NCBI GenBank assembly: GCA_965227215.1
Contig: OZ245729.1
Location: 3,038,001 to 3,102,000 of the forward strand
Length of the DNA stretch: 64,000 bases
DNA from: Gracilimonas sp965227215
GTDB taxonomy: Bacteria > Bacteroidota > Rhodothermia > Balneolales > Balneolaceae
Direction of reading: 5' to 3'
In this document: positions 52,256 to 60,583 of the stretch, piece after piece
How positions within the stretch are numbered: position 1 is the stretch's first letter
Layout: every line of letters starts with the position of its first letter
Notes under the pieces: model-generated
What the model was told of the DNA's origin: nothing
The model's input: only the letters and a program-made list of their open reading frames with translations
Database searches by the model: none
Translations under genes and position numbers: made by a program

Positions 52256-53077
52256 ATGCCGAAGTTAAAACTGAAAAGTTTGTTGCTTACAAAGGTTTTT
52301 ATGGTGATGGTTGCTCTGTTTGTGGCAGCACCGTCAACTTCTGAGGCTACCCCGCTTAACGTAGCTTCTATTACAAGTCCGATGTTTATCCAGGCTATTC
52401 CGCAAATCGATTTATCCATTGGAAACAGTGGCCCAACGGCTCAGGACGAAGATTTTACCTTGCCTATACAAGCACTGATTTTAATTACGGTGCTTTCATT
52501 CGGTTCAGCGTTCATCACCATGATGACCAGCTTTACCCGGATAATCATCGTGTTTTTTTTCCTTCGGATGGGGTTGGGTACACAACAGTCTCCGCCAAAC
52601 CAGGTATTGGTAGGGCTGGCGTTATTCCTGACGATCTTCATTATGAAACCAACGTTTGACCGAATGAATGAAGAGGCTATTCAGCCGTATATCAATGAGG
52701 AGATGACGCAGATGGAAGCGTTGAGTGCTGCCGCCGTTCCGCTGAAGGAGTTTATGGTCCGGCAGACATCAGATCAGGACCTGCTTTATTTTATGGACAT
52801 GGCGAATATCCAAAGCGTGGATGATGTTGAAACACTGCCGCTTTATGTAGCCGTACCTGCTTATGTGATAAGTGAACTTCGGGTGGCTTTCCAGATTGGA
52901 TTTATGATTTACCTGCCTTTTATGGTGATTGACCTGGTAGTAGCTTCCATTCTGCTGGCGATGGGTATCATGTTCCTTCCGCCGGTAATGGTTTCCTTAC
53001 CTTTTAAAATACTTGTTTTTGTACTTACTGACGGTTGGTACCTGCTGGTACAATCGCTGGTAGAAAGCTTTAATTAG
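52256..53077 (+). CDS. fliP: Flagellar export gate protein FliP
   Basis: A 273-aa core component of the export gate. A signal-like N-terminal helix (about 8-26) is followed by the family block TLPIQALILITVLSFGSAFITMMTSFTRI (in part), FFLRMGLGTQQSPPNQVL, and the C-terminal ISELRVAFQIGFMIYLPF and LPPVMVSLPFK. Length is normal. It forms a pore with FliQ and FliR, both encoded directly downstream. Confidence 0.95.
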   Translation: MPKLKLKSLLLTKVFMVMVALFVAAPSTSEATPLNVASITSPMFIQAIPQIDLSIGNSGPTAQDEDFTLPIQALILITVLSFGSAFITMMTSFTRIIIVFFFLRMGLGTQQSPPNQVLVGLALFLTIFIMKPTFDRMNEEAIQPYINEEMTQMEALSAAAVPLKEFMVRQTSDQDLLYFMDMANIQSVDDVETLPLYVAVPAYVISELRVAFQIGFMIYLPFMVIDLVVASILLAMGIMFLPPVMVSLPFKILVFVLTDGWYLLVQSLVESFN

Positions 53078-53083
53078 AGAACA

Positions 53084-53353
53084 ATGAATATAGATACAGC
53101 ACTTTATTGGTTACAGGAAATGCTAACGGCCGTAGTAGTTTTGTGCTCCCCGGCTATGGTGGGCGCACTGGCTGTAGGTTTAGCCATCGCTATTTTCCAG
53201 GCGGCAACCTCTATCCAGGAAATGACCCTGAGTTATATCCCCAAAATGGTAGTTGTGGTAGTGGTATTATTCTTCGCCTTTGGCTTTATGCTGCAGTTTG
53301 CCGTTGACTTTACACAACGTGTGTTTGATTTCATTCCGCAGATTACCCAATAA
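53084..53353 (+). CDS. fliQ: Flagellar export gate protein FliQ
   Basis: An 89-aa protein of two membrane helices, the normal size for FliQ. The sequence between helices, GLAIAIFQAATSIQEMTLSYIPK, contains the conserved FQAxTQI/QExTLxxIPK signature (Q to S variation). Starts seven bases after fliP. Confidence 0.94.
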   Translation: MNIDTALYWLQEMLTAVVVLCSPAMVGALAVGLAIAIFQAATSIQEMTLSYIPKMVVVVVVLFFAFGFMLQFAVDFTQRVFDFIPQITQ

Positions 53354-53398
53354 CTGCAGGTATTCGTGCTCACTATAACAGCAACCCGGAGTTAGGTC

Positions 53399-54187
53399 AT
53401 GGAATCACTGACGGTAGATATGATTTTATCGGTATTCCTCGTTTTTACCCGGGTGGCTGCGCTTATCATGACCGGACCTTTTTTCAGTTCGGCTGCTTTC
53501 CCCAAGCAGATAAAGCTGTTTTTTGCGATGGCGACCACCATCCTGCTTTTCTTTGCCATCCCGGCTGATGGAGCTTTTGTCTCTGCCAGCGACGGTACGT
53601 TGTTCATATTTCAAGCCATTATTCTCGAAGTTTTGGTGGGAATGGCTTTGGGATTGGTGGGCCAGCTCGTGTTTGCCGGACTGGAAATGGCGGGAATGCT
53701 CATCAGTTTAAATACCGGGCTTAGCTTTGCCAATATGATTGACAGCCAAACCCAACAGCAAAGCGCGGTACTTAGTAACCTGTTTAGTATGATTGCAGTA
53801 CTGGTTTTTCTGTCGATTGATGGTGACAAAATCTATATCAGTGCACTGGCCAAAAGTTTTGAGGTCATACCGGTGAATGAGGCGCAGATCCACCTGGCAG
53901 GTCCGTATATGCTTGAGATAGCCACTTATCTTTTTACGATTGGGGTTCAGATTGCATCCCCGTTTATCATCGTGTTGTTTTTGCTGGATGTATCATTGGC
54001 TATTTTTGCACGGATCATGCCTCAGGCCAATATGATGTTCATCGCCTTACCCATAAAATTCGGTGTAGGTATCGCCTTACTGATGCTCGCCATTCCATAC
54101 CTTCCTGCCGCCTTCGATTTGATGTTTCAGCATCTATATGATTTCCTGGTAGAAGTGATGGGCGTTATTTCTCCACTTCAATTCTAA
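53399..54187 (+). CDS. fliR: Flagellar export gate protein FliR
   Basis: A 262-aa membrane protein with six predicted helices. The conserved FTRVAALIMTGPFFSSAAFP near the N terminus and the EVLVGMALGLVGQLVFAGLE region are clear. It is the last gene of the motA operon; unlike in some genomes, flhB is not downstream but lies 6.4 kb away on the opposite strand. No intrinsic terminator is visible after it. Confidence 0.94.
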   Translation: MESLTVDMILSVFLVFTRVAALIMTGPFFSSAAFPKQIKLFFAMATTILLFFAIPADGAFVSASDGTLFIFQAIILEVLVGMALGLVGQLVFAGLEMAGMLISLNTGLSFANMIDSQTQQQSAVLSNLFSMIAVLVFLSIDGDKIYISALAKSFEVIPVNEAQIHLAGPYMLEIATYLFTIGVQIASPFIIVLFLLDVSLAIFARIMPQANMMFIALPIKFGVGIALLMLAIPYLPAAFDLMFQHLYDFLVEVMGVISPLQF

Positions 54188-54604
54188 GAGGAGCAACCTG
54201 TACAACTAAGCTCATGAACGAAATTCTTTGGAATCGGGATTAGCTTGGAAAGTGCGAAGGATCTGTGCAGTGAACAGATTGGTAAATGTTCCTTGGCAAA
54301 GGTAACTCGTACTGATTCCAAGGAGTCTGAGTGAGGGTGTTATAAAAAGAGTAAGCAGCAAATTTAAGTCATCCTGAGCGCAAGAATGTTTAAATGGACT
54401 GGTTGTTAAGCGCGAAGGATCTAAACCATTAAATATTTAGTACACCATTTACAGCTACTGGTGGATCATTCCACATTCATATCTACAAAGGTAAACTTGT
54501 CCAGCAAAGCGAAGCCATAAATGACTTCGCCTGTGTACTTGAGTACAATTAGCCCACTATTCAAGCTTCACCCCGTTACTCTAAGAAAGAATTTAATGGG
54601 TTTC
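54188..54604. repeat. Intergenic gap with two partial copies of the dispersed repeat
   Basis: No gene is visible in this 417-base gap. One repeat fragment surrounds GCGAAGGATCTGTGCAG (54254-54270) and ends near GAGTGAG (about 54335). A second runs from GTCATCCTGAGCGCAAG (54368) to GCGAAGGATCT (54412-54422). Both match the copy at 54937-55053. The remaining 180 bases show nothing recognisable. Confidence 0.6.
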
Positions 54605-54862
54605 TCAGGCCTGAAGGTCGATGTTTCCGCCTATGGTTTCGTCTTTAGTCTGAGGTTTTTGAGGCTCTTTAGAATGTGGTTTAACCTTAAACTCCGATAA
54701 GGTTTTTGTATGCAAAACCACTTCGTCGTCCATAACAAAAGGAGGGCGTTCTTTATCCTTACGGTCTTGCCGGCCTTTTTTCTGCTTCTCTTCGGCTTCC
54801 TGTTTGTGCTTCAGGAGCTCTGGCAGTTTTGTAAAGCGTGTTATTTTTGGTACGAGTGACAT
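54605..54862 (-). CDS. Small charged hypothetical protein under a FliA promoter
   Basis: An 85-aa, highly charged soluble protein with no recognised domain: a Lys/Glu/Arg-rich helix (about 15-40), a strand-like middle (FVMDDEVVLHTKTL) and a C-terminal IGGNIDLQA. It is flanked by repeats on both sides and preceded by a well-placed FliA promoter, which argues that it is expressed with late motility genes. It could be a flagellar regulator, chaperone or anti-sigma factor, but it lacks the recognisable C-terminal region of FlgM. Confidence 0.55.
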   Translation of the reverse strand: MSLVPKITRFTKLPELLKHKQEAEEKQKKGRQDRKDKERPPFVMDDEVVLHTKTLSEFKVKPHSKEPQKPQTKDETIGGNIDLQA

Positions 54863-54895
54863 GGGTTGATAACGAAAAGGTTATTCGTTATTCCT

Positions 54896-54922
54896 TTATC
54901 GGACAGAAATGATCAGATATTA
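54896..54922 (-). promoter_or_regulatory. FliA (sigma-28) promoter of the 85-aa gene
   Basis: On the minus strand TAATATCT-N11-TCCGATAA. The -10 is identical to those of the che and cheW promoters; the -35 begins TAAT like the site at 34641. It is about 34 bases before the ATG at 54862. Confidence 0.55.
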
Positions 54923-54936
54923 AATTAGAATTCGGA

Positions 54937-55053
54937 GTCATCCTGAGCGCAAGGACATAGAAGAGGGCTGGGTAGCTACCGCGAAGGATCTGTGCCAGAA
55001 GATGTTTGGTGATCGTTTCATGGCTAAGGTTCATCGCTATCGCACTGAATGAC
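54937..55053. repeat. Complete copy of the dispersed intergenic repeat (117 bp)
   Basis: The element starts GTCATCCTGAGCG and ends CGCACTGAATGAC, which pair as imperfect inverted ends (10 of 13). It contains CTGAGCGCAAGG near the left end and CGCGAAGGATCTGTGCCAG in the middle, both shared with other copies at 28 and 54 kb. It resembles REP or MITE-type palindromic elements and encodes nothing. Confidence 0.65.
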
Positions 55054-55086
55054 AATAAGAGTATACAGAGTTAACGCAAGCGTATA

Positions 55087-55857
55087 TCAACCGGCTGCAT
55101 AGGACATTTGTTCCTTACCGAGGTCGTCTTTTAACTGCAGCAGTAATTTCCCGACAATTTGAGAAATACGGGCTTCGGTGAGCTCCAGCAGCAACGCGAT
55201 TTCACTCATCGTCATATCTTCGTAATAGTAAAGCATCAGAATTAGCCGGTCTCTTTCCTTAAGCTGCCCAATTTTCTGTTGAAGAGCTTCAGTACGCTCC
55301 TTCTTCTCCAGATTGGTATCCGGTGTTTCAGAGTTGGGATCTTCATGAAACTCGTAAAAGGAACCTGAGTTCTCATCATAAGCTGGGGTATCCAGAGAAA
55401 GTACATTTCGCTGCTGAACATTGGAAAGCAGTTTGTAATAATCATCCATAGGCATTTCCAGCTCATTGGCGATTTCTTCATCGGAAGGCTCGCGCCCCAG
55501 CACCTGGCTTAGTCGCTGAATTACTTCCTGCACCTGTCCATAGTTCTTACGTTGTTTCCTCGGCAGTTGATCAATGCTTCGAAGATAATCTACAATACTT
55601 CCGCGGATTCGATAATAGGCGAAGGTGTTAAACTGAATATTTCGTTCACAATCGTATGAATCCAAAGCCTGGAGCAAGCCGATAATACCGGCACTCTCTA
55701 AATCTTCCCGATGTGCCAGAGGCTGGTCAGGGCGATTTATCTTTCCGATGATACTTCGAATCAGAGGGGTAGACTTACTTATAATGGAGTTTCTGATTCC
55801 ATTTGCAGGATTCTTGCAATAGATTTCAACCAGTTCTTGTAATGATTTATTTCCCAT
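55087..55857 (-). CDS. fliA: Flagellar sigma factor FliA (sigma-28)
   Basis: A 256-aa sigma factor that directs late flagellar and chemotaxis transcription. Region 2 has LESAGIIGLLQALDSYDCER and FNTFAYYRIRGSIVDYLRS (given in pieces), region 3 carries YGQVQEVIQRLSQVLGREPS, and region 4 the EDMTMSEIALLLELTEARISQI helix-turn-helix. Length fits the FliA/WhiG group. It is the last gene of the flhB operon, and seven matching promoters occur in the window. An anti-sigma factor FlgM is not recognisable here. Confidence 0.94.
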   Translation of the reverse strand: MGNKSLQELVEIYCKNPANGIRNSIISKSTPLIRSIIGKINRPDQPLAHREDLESAGIIGLLQALDSYDCERNIQFNTFAYYRIRGSIVDYLRSIDQLPRKQRKNYGQVQEVIQRLSQVLGREPSDEEIANELEMPMDDYYKLLSNVQQRNVLSLDTPAYDENSGSFYEFHEDPNSETPDTNLEKKERTEALQQKIGQLKERDRLILMLYYYEDMTMSEIALLLELTEARISQIVGKLLLQLKDDLGKEQMSYAAG

Positions 55858-55859
55858 GA

Positions 55860-56090
55860 TTACCCATCTCCGTTGGCATTAGAAGTATTTCCGCTGTTTG
55901 ACATAGAAACTCCATCGGAATGCTGGTCTTCACGAAGCACATTCAGCAGAAAAATGGAGATGTACACCACAGCAAACAGAATCATAAAAGTGAGCATACT
56001 GCGGTACAGAGCTACTTCAATGTTCACCCCGGATATCATCAAAAGCATGAAAAGAATCAGTGAAATTACAGTGATTAATCGTATAAGCAT
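55860..56090 (-). CDS. Small two-helix membrane protein between flhG and fliA
   Basis: A 76-aa protein with two membrane helices (about 3-20 and 30-50) and a polar Asn/Ser/Gly-rich tail. It has no recognised domain. It lies 15 bases after flhG and 2 bases before the fliA ATG, with GGAGAA before its start, so it is a true operon member. Its position suggests a link to polar localisation or sigma control, but no function can be read. Confidence 0.65.
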   Translation of the reverse strand: MLIRLITVISLILFMLLMISGVNIEVALYRSMLTFMILFAVVYISIFLLNVLREDQHSDGVSMSNSGNTSNANGDG

Positions 56091-56105
56091 GGTTTTCTCC
56101 TTCCG

Positions 56106-56903
56106 TTAGTGTACGGTCTTTAAAAGTGTTTTTTCTTCGTTTTTAGCGTAAGCCAGCACGTTTTCCGCAATAAACTTGAATTCCCCGAGTATCTCAGTCG
56201 TGGTATTCATATCCACCAATGGTTTCTGTTTGTGAACCGATTCACGGATTTGGTCACTTGCCGGAATAAATCCAAAATATTGGGTTTGCTTGTTCAGAAA
56301 GTAATTCAGTATGGTGTTAAACCGCTGGTAGGTACTTTGAGCAGTATCCTCACTTTCTGCAAAATTCACAATGCTCGCAAACTTATAGCCGGGGTCTATG
56401 TTATATACATATTTGCATAACCGGTATACATCAGAAATGGCGGTGGGCTCATCCACTAAAACCAAAACTCCAACTTGTGAAATATCCAGTGCCCAAAGGG
56501 CCATTTCACCAGCACCGGCCGGGGTATCAATAATGATAAAATCATGACTTTGCTTTAGAAAAGCAGTTACCTGATCGAGAGCGTCCATAAACAAATCAGG
56601 CTTAAATTTATTCTCACCGGGTTCGTTAGCTCCGGTTACCAGTGTGATTCCGGAGGTATAGTTAGGCAAGTCTTCAATTCCACATTTACCTTCCATCCAG
56701 CTGCTTACGGTTGCACTCACCGGTTCGTTCAAAAGGGTGGCACAGTTTGCCAGGCCCAGGTCAGCATCTAACAAGGCAACTTTATAACCAAGTTTGCTAA
56801 GCATGGTAGCCGTATTCACGCTGGTCATACTTTTACCAACACCGCCTTTTCCACTGATCACGGTGAATACAAAAGGTTGTTCTAATTTAAATGGCTGTTT
56901 CAT
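56106..56903 (-). CDS. flhG: Flagellar number regulator FlhG (MinD-like ATPase)
   Basis: A 265-aa ParA/MinD-type ATPase that controls flagellar number together with FlhF. Deviant Walker A ISGKGGVGKS, switch I/II segment DADLGLANCATLLN, and Walker B FIIIDTPAGAGE are all intact. A longer frame begins at 56936 inside flhF; the ATG at 56903, six bases after the flhF stop, gives the usual N terminus. Lies between flhF and a small membrane protein. The C-terminal membrane-targeting helix is basic (FIAENVLAYAKNEEK region). Confidence 0.9.
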   Translation of the reverse strand: MKQPFKLEQPFVFTVISGKGGVGKSMTSVNTATMLSKLGYKVALLDADLGLANCATLLNEPVSATVSSWMEGKCGIEDLPNYTSGITLVTGANEPGENKFKPDLFMDALDQVTAFLKQSHDFIIIDTPAGAGEMALWALDISQVGVLVLVDEPTAISDVYRLCKYVYNIDPGYKFASIVNFAESEDTAQSTYQRFNTILNYFLNKQTQYFGFIPASDQIRESVHKQKPLVDMNTTTEILGEFKFIAENVLAYAKNEEKTLLKTVH

Positions 56904-56907
56904 AATT

Positions 56908-58431
56908 CTAATTTTCTTGTAATACCTTTTGAGCAAACCACTGCGGGTTAAACTCGTTCAAGTTATTCAACTTGTTGCCGGTGCTGATATACCGGGCACT
57001 GCATCCCATTTTTTGAAGGAACGGAATCACCGGTCCCCATTGTGTCACCTCATCAAGATGAGTGATAGCCACATAATCGGGCTGAAGGGGGTGGTGAGTA
57101 GCTGATGAATTCTGGAAATAAAATCTGTTCAAAGCGGCATTCACTACATAATGCACCTCTAAAGGAGCAAGAGGAGAGAGCAGCTGCTTGATCTTCCAGA
57201 ACTCACGGAACGAGTTATCTTGTTCGGTGCTTAGCGACGGGGTGTCTATAAACACATGGTCAAATTCGGTTAGGTCTTCTGCAATCTTTGAGACATCCAG
57301 TCCGCTTTGCACTTTGAAATAAGGAATCTCGTGCTGTGCGCAGAAAGGTTCCAGTATAGTGTAATAGGGAGCTGCTTCACTTGATTGCGGATAAACTGAA
57401 ACCACCGCTAATTTCTTGTCGACCATGAAGTCGGGATGTTGAGTCAGCTTCATAATTAGCTGCGTTTTACCTGCTCCTGAAGGACCAGCAAAAAGCATAA
57501 ATTTCTGAGCCTCTTCTTCGGAAGGTTTACCCAAAGCTTTGCGGATAATCGCCGCCAGCTTAGACATGAACAGCTCACCCTGGTCATAAGGGTCAATGCC
57601 TTCTTTGATAATATCACTGAACCAGCCAGCAATTACGCTGGTGTTTATTCCGGTGTGAACCAGTTGCTGGAAGGCGGGATGGGAAGCATAATCCAGGTTG
57701 GCGGAAATAAGGGCTGAGTCGAGCAAAGCCTCCAGCTTATCAAATCGCTTATGCAGGGCTTTTATCTCACGCTCGTTATGCCGTGTTGATACGACCTCCT
57801 GCACTTCAGGGGCTTTGTTAGTCTGTGGCTTCGATGGTTTAAAATGGGTAATGAAACCGTTGCTTTTGCTTTTCCCAGAAGTGGTTTCTTTCTGTTCTTC
57901 TTTTGGGCTATCAGGCTGCGAAACCGGCTCTTCAATTTTATGTTCTTTTTTCTTTTCAGAGTCAGGTTTTACCGGACGAATGAAGGAGCGGCTGTACAGA
58001 AAATCGGAATTATTTTCCGACTCAGGCTCATTTGTTTCCTCTAATGTTGCCGTTCCATTTTGATGGCCGTTCAGTTCGGCCCCCATCTGCTGCTCGGCAA
58101 ACTTTCGAAGCGAGCCCAATGTATCTTTGCGGGATTGCCCAATGGAATGCCCGTTTTTGGGCTGTACCGGAGCTTCCCCGGATCGTTCAAACATGACCCC
58201 TTGCTCAGGTTCCGGTTTGGGTTTATTAACCTTTGCGGACGATGCATGGCCGTTCTGTTTACCATTTGCCTGCCCTTCATTCTTACCATCAGAAAAAATG
58301 GTAATGCGGGCTTTACCGTCGGCTCCATCACCTTCAGAGGACTCAATGACCAGGAAATCATCCCCATACATCTGCTGGGCACTTTTCTTAGCCGCCTCTA
58401 TTGTTTTCCCAAAAATATTCTTCAATATCAT
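56908..58431 (-). CDS. flhF: Flagellar biosynthesis GTPase FlhF with altered G motifs
   Basis: A 507-aa SRP-type GTPase that places the flagellum. The basic N-terminal domain (1-45) opens in the FlhF manner (FGKTIEAAKKSAQQMYGDDFL in part), an unstructured linker covers about 50-215, and the NG domain (about 220-507) includes G1 AGPSGAGKT (315-323). G3 reads DTPSL (396-400) where DTAGR is usual, and G4 reads THLDE for TKLDE, so hydrolysis may be weak. Overlaps flhA by four bases. The positions next to flhG and flhA support the call. Confidence 0.85.
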   Translation of the reverse strand: MILKNIFGKTIEAAKKSAQQMYGDDFLVIESSEGDGADGKARITIFSDGKNEGQANGKQNGHASSAKVNKPKPEPEQGVMFERSGEAPVQPKNGHSIGQSRKDTLGSLRKFAEQQMGAELNGHQNGTATLEETNEPESENNSDFLYSRSFIRPVKPDSEKKKEHKIEEPVSQPDSPKEEQKETTSGKSKSNGFITHFKPSKPQTNKAPEVQEVVSTRHNEREIKALHKRFDKLEALLDSALISANLDYASHPAFQQLVHTGINTSVIAGWFSDIIKEGIDPYDQGELFMSKLAAIIRKALGKPSEEEAQKFMLFAGPSGAGKTQLIMKLTQHPDFMVDKKLAVVSVYPQSSEAAPYYTILEPFCAQHEIPYFKVQSGLDVSKIAEDLTEFDHVFIDTPSLSTEQDNSFREFWKIKQLLSPLAPLEVHYVVNAALNRFYFQNSSATHHPLQPDYVAITHLDEVTQWGPVIPFLQKMGCSARYISTGNKLNNLNEFNPQWFAQKVLQEN

Positions 58432-60578
58432 GCCAGTACGTGTTCTTCAGGTTGTTGCGCTGGTTGTTCTGTTGCAGCCGTTGGTTGATTCATCTTTACA
58501 GGGTCTTCAATCTTCAATCGGCCGAATGTTTTAAACTGTACGTCTTGACTAATGTCGTTGTACGACAGCACATTTATATCTGGCAAAATTGGTGCCAAAA
58601 ACTCAAAGAGAGTAAACCGAAGAACCGGAGAAGTAAGTAAAATCGGCTCAAATCCCTGGCGTATCATACTGTCAAAAGTGGCTGACGAATTCTTGTATAA
58701 CTTCTCAACGGTTTCCGGGGTAAGTCCAAGCGTGTTGCTGTTCAGTGTGCCTTGCTGGGCTTGAGCAATCAGGTGAGATTCAAGATTAGAATCCATCATC
58801 ACCACCGTGACTTCATTCTCGTTATTCGCAAACTGTCGGGTTATGGTCTCCGATAAGGCAGCCCGGCAGTATTCAGTAAGTACATCGGTGTTGTTGGTTT
58901 GATGGCAATAGTCAGCCAGCGTCTCCAGAATGGTAACCAGGTCTTTAACCGGAACTCTTTCCCGAAGCAGTCGCTTCAATACTTTCTGAATTTCACCGAC
59001 CTTCATTCCGTCCGGAATCAGTTCTTCAACCAGGGCTGAGTGCTGTTCTTTGATGTTATCAATAAGCTTCTTAACCATTTGTCGGTCAACCAGCTTGTGA
59101 GCATTTTTCTTAAGTACTTCCATCAGGTGAGTGGTAATAACCGCTCCGGATTCTATCACCGAAAGGCCATATTTTTCCGCCTGCGATTTATTTTTTCCGC
59201 TCACCCAAATAGCGTCCATTCCAAAGGTCGGATCTTTAGTCTCGATTCCCTGAATGTCCGGTTTGAAATCGGCCGGAAGCAGCGTTAGGTGATAGCCGGG
59301 AAGGATTTCCCCATCGCCCTGCATAATCCCTCTCATCTTAATGGTATAATGGTTGGCATCGAGCTGTACGTTATCCCGTATTCGGATAGAAGGGATGATG
59401 ATGCCAAGTTCAGAGGCCAGCTGTTTTCGGAGTGAAGTCATTCGATCCAGTAAATCCCCACCCTGACTGGCTTCAACCATTGGGATCAGGCTATAGCCAA
59501 TCTCCAGCTCAAGGGTATCCATTAACAGGTAGTTCTCAACAGGGTCTTCGGCTTTACCTGACAGCTCTTTTGTTTCAGCGGCTTCTTCTTCCAGTCTCTC
59601 GTCTTCTTCACGCTGAAAATTCTTCAATCCCATAAAAAGGAAGAAGCCGGCAATACTCCAGAATGGAATAACGGGAAGTCCGGGCAGCATCCCCATAAAA
59701 AAGACAAAAACCGCACCGATGATTACCGTCTTGGGATTACCCAGCAGCTGGAATTTAAGTTCGTTACCCAGGTTTCCTTCCGAGGCGGCCCGCGAAACCA
59801 TGATACCGGCAGCAGTAGAAATCAACAGTCCGGGTATTTGTGAAACCAGGCCATCACCAATAGTCATTAGCGTATATTTGGCTGCCGCTGCTCCAATGGG
59901 CATTCCAAGCTGCACGGTTCCGATAATGAGGCCACCGATAATATTAATAAAGGTGATGAGAAGGCCGGCAATAACGTCGCCGCGAACAAACTTACTGGCA
60001 CCGTCCATAGCTCCGTAGAAATCCGCTTCACGTGCAATTTCTTCTCGTTTCTTTTTGGCTTCTTCATCGGTAAGCAATCCGGCGGCAAGGTCGGCATCAA
60101 TCGACATCTGTTTACCGGGCATGGCATCCAAAGTAAATCGGGCGGCTACTTCAGCAATACGGGTAGCACCTTTGGTAATTACCACAAAGTTGATAATCAC
60201 CAAAACCGCAAAAATGATAATCCCGATTACAAAGTTACCCTGAACGATGAATCCCCCAAACGACTCAATGATGGAACCTGCATAGCCTTCACTCAAAATG
60301 AGGCGGGTGGTTCCCACGTTCAGCGAAAGCCGGAACAGGGTTAGAATCAGCAGCATACCGGGGAAAACAGCAAACTGTAAAGGTTTTAAAGCATAAAAGG
60401 CCACCAGCATCACAATGAGAGAAAGGGAGATGTTCAGTGCCAGGAAGAAATCCATCAACTGGGTGGGGAACGGTATAATCATAATCAGCAGGATCATGAT
60501 GATACTGGAGGAAATTAAGACATCCGTCTGGAAAAATGTTCCTTTTAACTTATCGGTTGTGATTCCGCCAAAGGCCAT
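58428..60578 (-). CDS. flhA: Flagellar export gate protein FlhA
   Basis: A 716-aa export component: eight membrane helices in the first 330 residues with the conserved FHIPEP block (TLFRLSLNVGTTRLIL, DADLAAGLLTDEEA), then a cytoplasmic domain (about 360-690) forming the ring that docks chaperones. Motifs and length are typical. It lies between flhB and flhF in the minus-strand operon. Confidence 0.96.
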   Translation of the reverse strand: MAFGGITTDKLKGTFFQTDVLISSSIIMILLIMIIPFPTQLMDFFLALNISLSLIVMLVAFYALKPLQFAVFPGMLLILTLFRLSLNVGTTRLILSEGYAGSIIESFGGFIVQGNFVIGIIIFAVLVIINFVVITKGATRIAEVAARFTLDAMPGKQMSIDADLAAGLLTDEEAKKKREEIAREADFYGAMDGASKFVRGDVIAGLLITFINIIGGLIIGTVQLGMPIGAAAAKYTLMTIGDGLVSQIPGLLISTAAGIMVSRAASEGNLGNELKFQLLGNPKTVIIGAVFVFFMGMLPGLPVIPFWSIAGFFLFMGLKNFQREEDERLEEEAAETKELSGKAEDPVENYLLMDTLELEIGYSLIPMVEASQGGDLLDRMTSLRKQLASELGIIIPSIRIRDNVQLDANHYTIKMRGIMQGDGEILPGYHLTLLPADFKPDIQGIETKDPTFGMDAIWVSGKNKSQAEKYGLSVIESGAVITTHLMEVLKKNAHKLVDRQMVKKLIDNIKEQHSALVEELIPDGMKVGEIQKVLKRLLRERVPVKDLVTILETLADYCHQTNNTDVLTEYCRAALSETITRQFANNENEVTVVMMDSNLESHLIAQAQQGTLNSNTLGLTPETVEKLYKNSSATFDSMIRQGFEPILLTSPVLRFTLFEFLAPILPDINVLSYNDISQDVQFKTFGRLKIEDPVKMNQPTAATEQPAQQPEEHVLA

Positions 60579-60583
60579 ATGAA

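Noticed and set aside
60550..60557. ACCGATAA on the minus strand at the beginning of flhA.
   Set aside because: The -35 position does not match and it lies inside the flhB-flhA operon.
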